Shown here piece after piece: positions 44,522-53,563 of a stretch of 64,000 bases of DNA. Location: positions 496,001 through 560,000 of the forward strand of contig NZ_SHNN01000003.1 in assembly GCF_026262625.1 (NCBI RefSeq), written 5' to 3'. Source of the DNA: Candidatus Litorirhabdus singularis. GTDB lineage: Bacteria; Pseudomonadota; Gammaproteobacteria; Pseudomonadales; Halieaceae. The notes under the pieces are model-generated. The model was not told the DNA's origin, made no database searches, and worked only from the letters and a program-made list of their open reading frames with translations. Position 1 is the stretch's first letter. Each line of letters opens with the position of its first letter. Position numbers and translations under genes: made by a program.

Positions 44522-44892
44522 TGGCCTCGACTACTCCTCAAGATGGCGCGGACGCCGCTACAGATGGCGCTGCCATTGTATAACTCAAATCACCCTTGAT
44601 GCGCGCTCCAGAGAAAACCTTGAGGTAAGTATTTTTCAGCACATAGTGATCTAAAAACGCAAGAATTCACCCTTTTTACCTGTCAGCAAGGTGGTAAAAG
44701 AACCATACCTGCCAATGCCTCAGGTTAAGCGGTAGCTTCACTGAGCAGTCCAGCCAGCAACCCGCGCAACGATACTGGAGCCAATGCTTAAACTGGCGTT
44801 GGGAAATTAGCGCTTTATCAACAGCCACACGTGCCTTGCTAAAGCACCGGGGTTTATAATGAGGAAAAATGTATTAGCACAGTGAGCCGCGC
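44522..44892. other. Divergent intergenic region between antiporter and SRPBCC genes
   Basis: 371 bases with no gene. It contains a 7-base inverted repeat TTTTACC-N12-GGTAAAA at 44674-44699 and a TATAAT at 44855-44860, 33 bases before the plus-strand SRPBCC start, which is a fair -10 box but lacks a good -35. Otherwise nothing recognisable. Confidence 0.5.
44855..44860 (+). promoter_or_regulatory. Putative -10 box TATAAT of the SRPBCC gene
   Basis: Exact -10 consensus placed so that the transcript would start about 26 bases before the ATG at 44893. The best -35 at 17 bases spacing (TGCCTT) is poor, so the promoter may need an activator or the match may be chance. Confidence 0.35.
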
Positions 44893-45357
44893 ATGATTTC
44901 AGATACCGCTGTCAGTTCCAGCCCGATTATTATCCAAGCACCGGTTGAACGCGTCTGGGAGGTACTGGTCGACTTCCCGAACTACATTAACTGGAACCGA
45001 TTCAATCCGGACATCCAGACCCAGCTGAGTCTGGAAACACCGGTGGTGATGCAGGTTGTTATGGCTGGCCAGCAATTTGAAATGACTGAATATATGTCCC
45101 GCATTGAACCCTGTCGGGCACTGGCCTGGCGCATGGAAAATAACCCCGGGGATCCCATACACGCCGAGCGCACCCAGTATCTGGAAGCGCTAGACGCGAA
45201 CAGTTGTAAATATTGGTCTGTGGATGAGTTCAGCGGGGTGGGCATGGCCGCTATGTTGGCAGAGTCGGGGCCGGCGGTTGAAGCGGGTTTTGAGCTGGCC
45301 GCCGACTGCCTCAAGCAACACTGTGAAGCCCTGGTCGGCGCAACAACTTCCAACTAA
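44893..45357 (+). CDS. SRPBCC-fold protein (polyketide cyclase/START-like)
   Basis: 154 residues. The START-like pattern is clear: SSSPIIIQAPVERVWEVLVDFPNYINWNRFNPDI at the N-terminus, central strands of a curved sheet, and a long C-terminal helix (about 122-148). Such proteins bind hydrophobic ligands; some are cyclases or hydratases. Its stop overlaps the stop of the CoA-transferase gene on the other strand by a few bases. It may serve the neighbouring catabolic operon as a ligand binder, but that is conjecture. Confidence 0.82.
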   Translation: MISDTAVSSSPIIIQAPVERVWEVLVDFPNYINWNRFNPDIQTQLSLETPVVMQVVMAGQQFEMTEYMSRIEPCRALAWRMENNPGDPIHAERTQYLEALDANSCKYWSVDEFSGVGMAAMLAESGPAVEAGFELAADCLKQHCEALVGATTSN

Positions 45358-46610
45358 GCCAGCACGCCTGCATCCAGCAGCGCCTGCACCTGCGCGTTGT
45401 CGTAGCCCAGCAATTCCTCAAGAATAACTCGACCGTGCTCACCAGCCTGAGGCGCCAAACCTGGCTCAGGTAGGTTCTCACCGACAAATTTTACCGGAAA
45501 AGGCAGCATATCGGCGACATGGTCTGCTGCCTGTAGCCAGGGCATTCGCGCCTGAAAGTGCGGGTCATCGAGCAGGCTCTGCGGTGTATTGACCGGTGCT
45601 ATCGCCGTGTTGTGGTCACTGGCAAACTGCAGCCACTGGGCACTGGATCTGGTCGCGAAAATTTCTCTTAACTGCGCCTGCAACTCACGGTTATTGCGAG
45701 CGTGATCGCCATAGCGCTGCCCAGGCCACCGTTCAAACAAGTCGCCGCGCTCAATACCGTGGCAGAAGTTTTTCCAGAACTCCTGCTCCGATGCCATGAA
45801 CAACACATGGCCATCGCTGGTCTCGTAGAACTGATAACGCACGCCTTCACGCATACCCGCCGTACCCGGCGCGCGCCGCTCAAAATCATCGCTGGCATTG
45901 CCGGTAACTTCGCTCTGAGGGCGCTGATAGGCCTTCCAGGTTTCACTGCGCAGACGATCCATATAGGCAGCTGCATCGCTCTGACCAAGGTCAAGGTAAG
46001 CACCTGTGCCGCTGCTGCGCGCACGCAACAGGGCCGCGCAGATGGCCATGCCGGCAACCATCGGCCCCGCATGCATCCCCACTGAGGGGTGTTCGGGAAT
46101 ATAACAAAAACCGGCTTCATCATAGGCGGGCGCCACCAAACCGGCCCAGGCATCAAATGCCAAACCATGAGCAGGCATATCACGGTAAGGGCCATCCATC
46201 CCGTAGCCAGAGAGGCAGCAAAATACCAGAGCCGGATTCAACGCACGTAATGCCTCATAGCCCAGCCCCCGCCGCGCCAACGCGCCCGGACGCATAGCTT
46301 CTATAACGACATCGGCCTTGGCTGCCAGCTCGCGGAACACCGCCACGCCCTGCTCATGCCGCAGGTCCAGCACCAGGCTCTGCTTGCCGCGTGACACCTC
46401 GTGGTGCATCAGCGAGTCGCCTTCGATAATAGGCCAGGTCAGTTGGCGCACGTAATCACCGCCGGGAGGCTCAACCTTGATCACCCGCGCACCCAGGTCA
46501 GCCAGATGGGCGGCGGCAGCTCCGGCTGACAACAACGAACAGTCAAGCACCAACACATCGCTCAGTGGTGCTTCCGTTGCATTACCCGAAAGGGTCGTCA
46601 TGGCTGCCAC
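45354..46610 (-). CDS. CaiB/BaiF family CoA-transferase (type III)
   Basis: 418 residues. Family III features: VLDCSLLSAGAAAAHLADLGARVIKVEPPGGDYVR at the N-terminus, GKQSLVLDLRHEQG, VVIEAMRPGALARRGLGYEAL and GYGMDGPYRDMPAHGLAFDAWAG. These enzymes move CoA between carboxylic acids or activate a substrate for dehydration or epimerisation (bile-acid BaiF, carnitine CaiB). It is the last gene of the 13-gene minus-strand operon and overlaps the preceding MaoC gene by 13 bases, which fits its role as an activating enzyme for an acid intermediate of the pathway. Confidence 0.9.
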   Translation of the reverse strand: MAAMTTLSGNATEAPLSDVLVLDCSLLSAGAAAAHLADLGARVIKVEPPGGDYVRQLTWPIIEGDSLMHHEVSRGKQSLVLDLRHEQGVAVFRELAAKADVVIEAMRPGALARRGLGYEALRALNPALVFCCLSGYGMDGPYRDMPAHGLAFDAWAGLVAPAYDEAGFCYIPEHPSVGMHAGPMVAGMAICAALLRARSSGTGAYLDLGQSDAAAYMDRLRSETWKAYQRPQSEVTGNASDDFERRAPGTAGMREGVRYQFYETSDGHVLFMASEQEFWKNFCHGIERGDLFERWPGQRYGDHARNNRELQAQLREIFATRSSAQWLQFASDHNTAIAPVNTPQSLLDDPHFQARMPWLQAADHVADMLPFPVKFVGENLPEPGLAPQAGEHGRVILEELLGYDNAQVQALLDAGVLA

Positions 46611-47071
46611 TCCTCACCCCGTCGCTGCCAGGGATTGTCCGCTACATCAAGGGGCACTGCGCAGCTTACCGCCGAGCTCGAGGCCAGCTCATCTGCTACC
46701 AGCAGTTCCAGGTCAAAATGCAGCCAGCCACAGCCAAAGTCATCAATCGCTTTGTGCGTCAGTACACCGTTAACGGTAACCGCAGAACCGGCATACACCG
46801 GTCGCTTCATGGCAATGCGCAATCGTCCCAGACGTATTCGTGGACCCAGGTTATCGGTCAGCAGGCGCTGAAACAGTGCGCCCTGGTGTATCGTGTTGAG
46901 AAAGATATCGGCATGCCCTGCCGTCTCTGTCGCATACTGGTAGTCGTGATGCAGTGGCGAGTAATCGCGCGTTGCCATTGCGCCAGCAACCACTGCGGTG
47001 GTGGTGACTGCTAATTCCAGCGGCTGTAGTGAATCTCCCACCGCCCGCTCAGAATAGTAGGCTTGGCTCAT
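46598..47071 (-). CDS. MaoC-like (hot-dog) hydratase, catalytic subunit
   Basis: 157 residues. The hydratase-2 motif is present as ATRDYSPLHHDYQYA, giving the catalytic D-x4-H pair, followed by IFLNTIHQGALFQRLLTD and a hot-dog sheet. Its start overlaps the end of the next upstream gene by four bases (ATGA), and that gene encodes a second hot-dog subunit lacking the catalytic pair. Two short, coupled MaoC subunits resemble the ChsH1-ChsH2 enoyl-CoA hydratase of steroid side-chain degradation, which accommodates bulky CoA esters. The partnership is inferred. Confidence 0.87.
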   Translation of the reverse strand: MSQAYYSERAVGDSLQPLELAVTTTAVVAGAMATRDYSPLHHDYQYATETAGHADIFLNTIHQGALFQRLLTDNLGPRIRLGRLRIAMKRPVYAGSAVTVNGVLTHKAIDDFGCGWLHFDLELLVADELASSSAVSCAVPLDVADNPWQRRGEEWQP

Positions 47072-47601
47072 GACTCCACCTCACGGCGATAGCCAAAACA
47101 ATCAAATTGCTCGGTGGCCACCAACGCCTCGTCCTGATTGTGGTAGCGCACCTCAATGACCCAGAAGCGACCGCGACCCAAGCGGGTGGTTTTCTCGGCG
47201 CTGACCTTCTGTAACAGTTGGCTCGAAGACAGACGATCATTGAGGACTGCCGGCTGATAAAACACTGATTCAAAACCACTGACTAGCGCCGTCGGATAAT
47301 CAAACGCGGCCTTAAGGTCATAGTGAAGTTGCAGCGGCATCACCTCGCTATGATCATCTGGGCGCCATAGCTCGGGTCGGGTCCAGCTGGACACCATCGC
47401 CGGTGGTGTGAACTCAGCGCCGAGCAACTCAAGTGCCACCGCTGAGTCCCACCAGGCCGGATTGGCATCTTCAACCGCAGCACACAGCGCGCACACATTA
47501 GTGGCGGCCACCAAGGCCTGCGCCTGCCGCTGGTAGCGCAGCTGACCAACCCAGCCCGCTACCGGCTCAGGCAAATCAATTGACGCATCACTGGGTGTCA
47601 C
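47068..47601 (-). CDS. MaoC-like N-terminal-domain protein, probable non-catalytic hydratase subunit
   Basis: 177 residues of a hot-dog fold (FAS1-type dehydratase N-domain family). At the place of the D-x4-H catalytic pair it reads EDANPAWWDS, so the histidine is Trp. Other conserved parts are EFTPPAMVSSWTRPELW and the C-terminal KTTRLGRGRFWVIEVRYHNQDEALVATEQF. It overlaps the catalytic MaoC gene by four bases, arguing for an obligate heterodimer in which this subunit forms the binding cavity. It starts one base after the end of the large ferredoxin oxidoreductase gene. Confidence 0.83.
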   Translation of the reverse strand: MTPSDASIDLPEPVAGWVGQLRYQRQAQALVAATNVCALCAAVEDANPAWWDSAVALELLGAEFTPPAMVSSWTRPELWRPDDHSEVMPLQLHYDLKAAFDYPTALVSGFESVFYQPAVLNDRLSSSQLLQKVSAEKTTRLGRGRFWVIEVRYHNQDEALVATEQFDCFGYRREVES

Positions 47602-47602
47602 T

Positions 47603-50600
47603 TCACGCCTCCACCGGTTCTACCATTCGCACCGGTTGCACGCCGCCCGCAGAGAACTCGGCTAACAACTGCTCACGCAGTTCCGCCTGTTCGGCAACAG
47701 CCGCTTCCTTGACCACATCAAACCCGCGTATCCGGGCCGGCTGCGACGCCAGCTGCACCGCAGTGCTGTGATTAGCCACCGTCAGCTCTGCCAACACTTT
47801 TTCAATAGTCTGTTCATAGTCGCTGATCAACTGCCGCTCCAGGCGCCGATGTTTGGCGTAACCAAACACATCCAGCGCCGTGCCGCGCAATCGCTTTAGC
47901 GGCGCCAGTAGACGAAACGCCTGCAAAATCCAGGGGCCGAATTCGACCTTGGGGTAGCGGCCGGTCAGCGGATCACGACGCGACAGCAACGGCGGTGCCA
48001 GATGCACGCCGAGACGAAAATCGCCATCAAACTGCTGTTTGAGGCGTGCGGCAAAGGCGGGACTGGAGTACAAACGCGCCACTTCGTACTCATCTTTGTA
48101 GGCCAGTAGCTTGGCATAGTTCTGCGCTACCGCAGCACTCAGCTCACCTTCTACGCCGAGCACGCCACGTTCTGCCGTTGCCACTTTATCCACCAGTGTA
48201 CGATAACGCTGTGCGTAAGCGGCATCCTGATAGTCGGTCAACAGCCGTTCTCTTGCAGCCAACAGACTTTCCAGAGTCTGCTCCTTTACTTCAGTTACTG
48301 CCGGTTCGACTGCAACCACACCCTCACCCATAACCGTCTGCAGTTGCTGTGGATCAACCACCGACAATCTACCCAAACGAAATGCCATCAGATTCATTTC
48401 AATAGCGACTCCATTGAGTTCGATAGCGCGTTCCAGCGACTCAAACTGCAACGGAATATAGCCACGCTGCCACGCGGCGCCCAGCAGAAACGCATTGGCG
48501 CCAATCGCATTGCCCAGCAACTTGGTGGCCACGGCGGACGCATCGACACCATGAGTATGCCCCTCCCGGGTACGCACCTGCAGTGACTGCTCCATAGTGT
48601 CGCTGTCGAAGCTGAGGTCTGCATTCAGGGCAAAGGCACTGGTGGGCGCCACATAACTGTTATAGACCACCGCCGAGCGTTGCGCAGACAGCGCCGGCAA
48701 TACCTGTGCACCGGCTGCCACCACCAAATCGGCGGCCAGCACCAGATCGGCAGCGCCTTGCGGTATGCGCGTGGAAACCTCAAGTTCATTGGCGGCCACA
48801 AAACGTATGTGGCTGGTCACCGCACCGTTGCGCTGCGACAATCCGGTAATATCCAACACGCTGCAAGGTTTGTCCTCCATGTGCGCAGCAATACCCAATA
48901 GCGCACCGAGGGTCACAATGCCACTGCCACCGACACCGGCAACCACGATATTGCAGGCCTGGGCGCTCATGGTCTGCGCCGGCGCAGGCAGATCGCGAAG
49001 CAAGCGCTCGTCAATACCCTCACCGGCCGCTGCCGCGCTGCGCAGCTTGCCACCGTAAACCGTGACAAAACTCGGGCACATGCCTTTGACACAGGAAAAG
49101 TCTTTGTTGCAAACCGACTGATTGATTTTGCGCTTGCGACCCAACTCGGTGGCTACCGGCTCCAGCGCAATGCAATTGGATTGCACGCCGCAGTCACCGC
49201 AGCCCTCGCACACGTCCTCATTAATAAACAGCCGCTGGTCGACGTCTGGTAACTTGCCGCGCTTGCGCAGGCGCCGCCGCTCGGTGGCGCAGGCCTGCTC
49301 ATAAATAATGACCGAGACCCCTTTGTGATGGCGAATATCCCGCTGCACCGCATCCAGTTCATCGCGATGATGGAAGCTGGTGATGGCCGGAAACAAACGC
49401 TTGTCACTATGCCGCTGCAGGTCATCAGTGACCAGGGCAATACGGGTGACGCCTTCCGCATGAACCTGAGCGGCAATATGCGGAGCAGTAATACCACCGT
49501 CAAAGCTCTGCCCTTCAATAGGCTGACCACCGGTCATCGATATCGCACCATTGAGCAGGATTTTGTAGGTCATATTGCTGCGCGCAGCCACATTGGCTCG
49601 CAGCGCCAACAGGCCCGAGTGAAAATAGGTGCCGTCGCCCAGGTTCTGAAACACATGCTCGCGGTCCATAAACGGCGCCTGCCCAATCCAGGTCGCGCCC
49701 TCCCCGCCCATATGCGTCAACGACTGCGTGCGGCGTCCCGGCATCCACGTCGCCAGTCCGTGGCAACCAATGCCACCCATAGCCACCGAGCCCTCCGGTA
49801 CGTTAGTTGAGGTGTTGTGCGGGCAACCGGCACAGAAACTGGGAATGCGCATCAAACCTGAAGCCGCCACCTCGCCTCGACTGGCAGCGGCCAACTGCTG
49901 TTGCAGAGATTGCAGCGACTCCGCCAGCTCCTGATCCGGGTGGGCAGCGAGATAAACCGTTGCGACAATCTGCGCAACCTGAGCCGGGTTGAGTTCACCA
50001 TGACTGGGCACTAGCGCAGCACCGCTGGCATCGTGTTTGCCGATAAGCTGCGGCCGCTCGCTCTGGTTGTAGAGAATGGCCGCCACCTGCTCTTCGATCA
50101 CAGGGCGCTTTTCTTCAACCACCAACAAGGCATCGCAGTCGGCAGCAAAACGCTGCAGACCCTGCGGCTCCAGTGGCCAGACCATCGCTACCTTATAGAC
50201 CGACAGCCCCAGCCGTTCCGCCTCTGCGGCATCAATACCCAGCTGCGCCAGCGCGTCCATGACATCCAGCCAGGCTTTGCCGGAAGATATAATACCCAGC
50301 TTTTTGCCACTCCCCGGATACACGGTGCGATCCAACTGGTTGGCGCGCACGAACGCCCGCGCCGCATCCAGTCGCTCTAGCATCAACTGCTCAGCGTCCA
50401 GCGGTGTAAAGCCAATGCGGATATTGAGGCCATCGGCCGGTAACGAATAATCTTCAGGCTCTACAATCTGCACCCGACCGGCATCAACGCTCACCGAGGC
50501 CGAGCCCTCCACGGTATCGGTTACACATTTAAAACCTACCCAGCAACCGGCGTAGCGAGACAGAGCAAAACCGTAAAGACCAAAGTCCAGGTATTCCTGC

Positions 50601-51121
50601 AACGTCGCCGGGTTAAGAATCGGCATGCCAAAATGAATCAGGGCATGATCACTCTGATGCGCGGTGGTGGACGAGCGCGCACCATGATCGTCACCGCACA
50701 ATACCAGCACCCCGCCATACTGCGCTGAACCGGCATAGTTGCCGTGCTTGAGGGGATCGCCTGATCGATCAACGCCAGGACCCTTGCCGTACCACATCGC
50801 GAACACGCCGTCGTAACTGGACTCACCCAACTCTTTGACCTGCTGGGTACCCCAGACTGCAGTGGCTGCCATGTCTTCGTTAATGCCCGGCGCGAAGTGA
50901 ATCTGATTCTGCTGCAGGAACTCTTCGGCCTGCCACAGCGCCAGATCGTAAACTCCCAGCGGTGAACCCCGATACCCGGAAATGAAGCCGGCAGTGTTCA
51001 GACCAGCGGCAAGGTCACGCTGGTATTGCAGCATCGGCAGGCGCGCCAGCGCCTGACTACCGCTGACATAGATGCGTCCGGACAGGGCAGTATATTTATC
51101 AGCGAGACTGATTTCTTTCAC
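47603..51121 (-). CDS. Fused 2-oxoacid (indolepyruvate-type) ferredoxin oxidoreductase
   Basis: 1172 residues, a fusion of the alpha and beta parts (IorA-IorB order). Front: pyrimidine-binding and transketolase-like domains, with SGYRGSPLGVYDLALW and SFCAGCPHNTSTN near 430. Thiamine diphosphate site: GGEGATWIGQAP, NLGDGTYFHSG and LNGAISMTGGQP (about 480-550). A ferredoxin-like cluster CEGCGDCGVQSNC lies near 637-650. The gamma-type domain from about 725 begins VVAGVGGSGIVTLGALLG. The reaction class is oxidative decarboxylation of a 2-oxoacid to an acyl-CoA with reduced ferredoxin. Finding it inside a ring-degradation operon is unusual; it overlaps the crotonase gene by four bases. Confidence 0.92.
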   Translation of the reverse strand: MKEISLADKYTALSGRIYVSGSQALARLPMLQYQRDLAAGLNTAGFISGYRGSPLGVYDLALWQAEEFLQQNQIHFAPGINEDMAATAVWGTQQVKELGESSYDGVFAMWYGKGPGVDRSGDPLKHGNYAGSAQYGGVLVLCGDDHGARSSTTAHQSDHALIHFGMPILNPATLQEYLDFGLYGFALSRYAGCWVGFKCVTDTVEGSASVSVDAGRVQIVEPEDYSLPADGLNIRIGFTPLDAEQLMLERLDAARAFVRANQLDRTVYPGSGKKLGIISSGKAWLDVMDALAQLGIDAAEAERLGLSVYKVAMVWPLEPQGLQRFAADCDALLVVEEKRPVIEEQVAAILYNQSERPQLIGKHDASGAALVPSHGELNPAQVAQIVATVYLAAHPDQELAESLQSLQQQLAAASRGEVAASGLMRIPSFCAGCPHNTSTNVPEGSVAMGGIGCHGLATWMPGRRTQSLTHMGGEGATWIGQAPFMDREHVFQNLGDGTYFHSGLLALRANVAARSNMTYKILLNGAISMTGGQPIEGQSFDGGITAPHIAAQVHAEGVTRIALVTDDLQRHSDKRLFPAITSFHHRDELDAVQRDIRHHKGVSVIIYEQACATERRRLRKRGKLPDVDQRLFINEDVCEGCGDCGVQSNCIALEPVATELGRKRKINQSVCNKDFSCVKGMCPSFVTVYGGKLRSAAAAGEGIDERLLRDLPAPAQTMSAQACNIVVAGVGGSGIVTLGALLGIAAHMEDKPCSVLDITGLSQRNGAVTSHIRFVAANELEVSTRIPQGAADLVLAADLVVAAGAQVLPALSAQRSAVVYNSYVAPTSAFALNADLSFDSDTMEQSLQVRTREGHTHGVDASAVATKLLGNAIGANAFLLGAAWQRGYIPLQFESLERAIELNGVAIEMNLMAFRLGRLSVVDPQQLQTVMGEGVVAVEPAVTEVKEQTLESLLAARERLLTDYQDAAYAQRYRTLVDKVATAERGVLGVEGELSAAVAQNYAKLLAYKDEYEVARLYSSPAFAARLKQQFDGDFRLGVHLAPPLLSRRDPLTGRYPKVEFGPWILQAFRLLAPLKRLRGTALDVFGYAKHRRLERQLISDYEQTIEKVLAELTVANHSTAVQLASQPARIRGFDVVKEAAVAEQAELREQLLAEFSAGGVQPVRMVEPVEA

Positions 51122-51837
51122 GATTTTTTCCTCACACTCAAAGCGGCTTCGTTAACGAGCGCCTGCGCAAGAGTGGCACCCTGCCCCGTATTCAGCGCCT
51201 GTTTTATTGTGCCGATCATACCCGGCTTACAGTCGGCGGCAGCCGTTGCCAATTGCTGCGCCAATGGCAATACCTCAGCAACCGCTACGGCATGATTAGC
51301 GAGACCCAGCTCAGCGGCACGCGCTCCACTGAGGCGTCGTTCACAGAGCAATAGCTCCCTGGCATTGGCGGCACCTACCAAGCGCGGTAAAAAGTAACTA
51401 GAGCCCAGTCCCGGCACGATACCCAGCTCGGCGAAGTTGAGTACCAGTTTGGCATCCTCAGCTACCACACGGATATCTGCCGCCAACATGCCGGTTATGC
51501 CAATTCCAGCTGCGGCACCGTTGATCGCCGCTATGGTGAGCAACTCCAGCTCAGCGAACTCTTCGGTAAAGCTGGCGATAAATTCCTCCTGCCCCAGCGC
51601 CTTGCCACTACGCGATAATTCACCGCCCAGAAACTCCAGATCGGCACCGGCGCAGAACGCCTTGCCCGCGCCAGTAATTATCGCTGCATGTATCTCTGCA
51701 TCGGCCTCTGCTGCGCGCAACGCGTGCACCAACTCATCGCCCATATCAGGGGTATAGGCATTCAGCTTGTCAGGTCGGTTGAGGGTGATCTGCAACACAC
51801 CGTCAGTCACCGCGGCAATAATTTCCCGGTAGTTCAC
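51118..51837 (-). CDS. Enoyl-CoA hydratase/isomerase family protein
   Basis: 239 residues. Crotonase fold: LQITLNRPDKLNAYTPDMGDELVHALR, IHAAIITGAGKAFCAGADLEFLGG (oxyanion-hole loop) and IAAINGAAAGIGITGMLAADIRVVAEDAKLVLNFAELGIVPGLGSSYFLPRLVG. In the hydratase, glutamates follow AAAGIG and precede GLVPG; here the first place is T in GITGM and the second is E in FAELG, so isomerase-type or altered chemistry is possible. It overlaps both neighbours by four bases, so it belongs firmly in the operon. The substrate is a CoA ester of the pathway. Confidence 0.88.
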   Translation of the reverse strand: MNYREIIAAVTDGVLQITLNRPDKLNAYTPDMGDELVHALRAAEADAEIHAAIITGAGKAFCAGADLEFLGGELSRSGKALGQEEFIASFTEEFAELELLTIAAINGAAAGIGITGMLAADIRVVAEDAKLVLNFAELGIVPGLGSSYFLPRLVGAANARELLLCERRLSGARAAELGLANHAVAVAEVLPLAQQLATAAADCKPGMIGTIKQALNTGQGATLAQALVNEAALSVRKKS

Positions 51838-52631
51838 GATTCAATCTCACTGTAATCACGCCACTGCGGCGGTCTTTGCTCGACAAACGCCTGGCCGCCC
51901 TCGGCTATATCCGGGTGACTGTTATGTTGCATGATAATGTCCCATGCGTGCTCTAAGCCATCCTGCAAGCCGCGATCAGCTCCCTCCCAAATAGCCCGCT
52001 TGCTGCGCGCCATCGCGGCCGGAGAATGCTGCTTGATTAGGTCCGCCAATTCCCGCGCGCGGGGCAGCAACTGCTCGGCTGGCACAACTTCTCCTACCAA
52101 ACCCAGCTGATGAGCCGCGGAGGCTGAGAGGCGTTCACTGCCACCCATCAACACCATTCGCAATACCGACTCTAATGGCATTTTCCGAGCCAGGCTCACC
52201 GGCTCCAGGCCCGCTACCAAACCAACTTTCACGTGGGTATCGAAAAACGTCGCGTTATCGGCTGCAATAACGATGTCACTGTCGGCAACAAAGTGCAGAC
52301 CGCCGCCCACTGCCATGCCATTGACGGCGCAGATGACCGGCTTCCAAACCTGGTTCTGCAATGACGTCCAGCGGATAGACTGCAACGAGCCTTCCATACC
52401 ATCGCCATCGGTCTGCGGCAGGTCGGAAAGATCGGCGCCGGTGCTCAGTGCTTTATCACCCGCACCGGTGAGTATCGCCACCCGCGCCTGCGCATCGTTC
52501 TCAAACTGCCGCCATAGCAGCGGCAGTTCACGACTCATTACCGAGTTCACCGCATTGCGAGCTTGTGGACGATTCAGCGTAATCAGGGCGACCCCATCGG
52601 TTACCGCATAGGTAAGCGTCTCGTAGCTCAT
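51834..52631 (-). CDS. Enoyl-CoA hydratase/isomerase family protein
   Basis: About 265 residues from the ATG at 52631 (MSYETLTYAVTDG), seven bases after the SDR stop; an ATG at 52652 inside the SDR gene is the alternative. Crotonase blocks: VALITLNRPQARNAVNSVM, AQARVAILTGAGDKALSTGADLSDL and VICAVNGMAVGGGLHFVADSDIVIAADNATFFDTHVKVGLV. GGGLHFVADSD has histidine where the hydratase glutamate usually stands, suggesting a specialised activity such as isomerase or ring hydrolase. The second operon crotonase, following by four-base overlap, is clearly a different subgroup. Confidence 0.87.
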   Translation of the reverse strand: MSYETLTYAVTDGVALITLNRPQARNAVNSVMSRELPLLWRQFENDAQARVAILTGAGDKALSTGADLSDLPQTDGDGMEGSLQSIRWTSLQNQVWKPVICAVNGMAVGGGLHFVADSDIVIAADNATFFDTHVKVGLVAGLEPVSLARKMPLESVLRMVLMGGSERLSASAAHQLGLVGEVVPAEQLLPRARELADLIKQHSPAAMARSKRAIWEGADRGLQDGLEHAWDIIMQHNSHPDIAEGGQAFVEQRPPQWRDYSEIES

Positions 52632-52638
52632 GCCTTGC

Positions 52639-53538
52639 TCATTGCTTTGCATCGGGTGCCACCACGCCTTTATGGAAGGGATAGGGTTTGCCGAGAATAC
52701 CGAACACGCCAAACTGCGACGGCATCTCCGCCTGAAACTGTTCCCGCACCGCCTGCACCGTCCAGCCGCCGGGCATCGTCAGCGTCTTACCGTAGTGAGG
52801 CTGAATCATATGGGACAGGCGTTCGCCGCCAACCCCGAACACTTGACCGCTGACGTTAGCCGCCTCATCGCTGGCCAGGTAGACCACCAACGGCGCGTTG
52901 CGCTCTGCCTGCCACAGCTCCGCCGCCGACGTACCATCTTGCGCGTCACTCATCAGCCCGTCGGTCATACGCGTCATGGCGACCGGACAGATAGCATTCA
53001 CCCTAATACCCAAGCGGGCCAACTCCAGCGCCCAGGTATAGGTCATGGACGCAATGGCACCCTTGGCCGCCGCATAGTTGGTCTGACCAAAGTTTCCGAA
53101 ATGCGAGCCGGAGCTGGTGTTGATTATGGCGCCGCCATTACCTTGCTCACGCATCGCCAACGCGGCCAACTGAGCGCAGTGAAAAGTACCCTTCACATGC
53201 ACCCCCCAGACCGCATCAAATTCTTCCTCAGTCATTTTGAGAAAGGAGCGATCACGCAGATTACCCGCGTTGTTAACCATGATATCAATACCGCCCCACG
53301 CCAAAATGCAGGCGTCGATAATAGACTGCGCTCCCGCACGACTGGCAATATCTGCCGCTGCCGCCAGAGCTTCACCGCCCTGGGCAACAATCTCCGCAAC
53401 CACCGCCTCCGCCGCGGTAGCATCAATATCATTGACCACCACCCGTGCGCCCTCTTGCGCAAGCAACAGCGCATGGCCACGCCCAATACCGCCACCGGCG
53501 CCGGTTACGACAGCGCGCTTACCCGCTACGATACCCAT
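52639..53538 (-). CDS. SDR of the MFE-2/17-beta-HSD4 type hydroxyacyl-CoA dehydrogenase
   Basis: 299 residues. Cofactor motif TGAGGGIGRGHALLLAQEGARVVVND (13-20 region), NNAGNLRDRSFLKMTEEEFDAV, GAIINTSSGSHFGNFGQTNYAAAKGAIASMT with the catalytic Ser, Tyr and Lys, and a 50-residue tail. NNAG-x-LRDRSF-x-KM is the fingerprint of the dehydrogenase part of multifunctional enzyme type 2, including ChsB1/Hsd4A of steroid side-chain breakdown. It likely oxidises a 3-hydroxyacyl-CoA made by the MaoC pair of the same operon. It follows the acyl-CoA dehydrogenase gene by 25 bases. Confidence 0.9.
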   Translation of the reverse strand: MGIVAGKRAVVTGAGGGIGRGHALLLAQEGARVVVNDIDATAAEAVVAEIVAQGGEALAAAADIASRAGAQSIIDACILAWGGIDIMVNNAGNLRDRSFLKMTEEEFDAVWGVHVKGTFHCAQLAALAMREQGNGGAIINTSSGSHFGNFGQTNYAAAKGAIASMTYTWALELARLGIRVNAICPVAMTRMTDGLMSDAQDGTSAAELWQAERNAPLVVYLASDEAANVSGQVFGVGGERLSHMIQPHYGKTLTMPGGWTVQAVREQFQAEMPSQFGVFGILGKPYPFHKGVVAPDAKQ

Positions 53539-53563
53539 AAAAATTTCCTGTCCGTCATAGCCA

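Noticed and set aside
44674-44699. TTTTACC/GGTAAAA hairpin as a terminator
   Set aside because: Both flanking genes start from this spacer, the loop is 12 bases, the stem is AT-rich and no T-run follows; an operator or chance is more likely.
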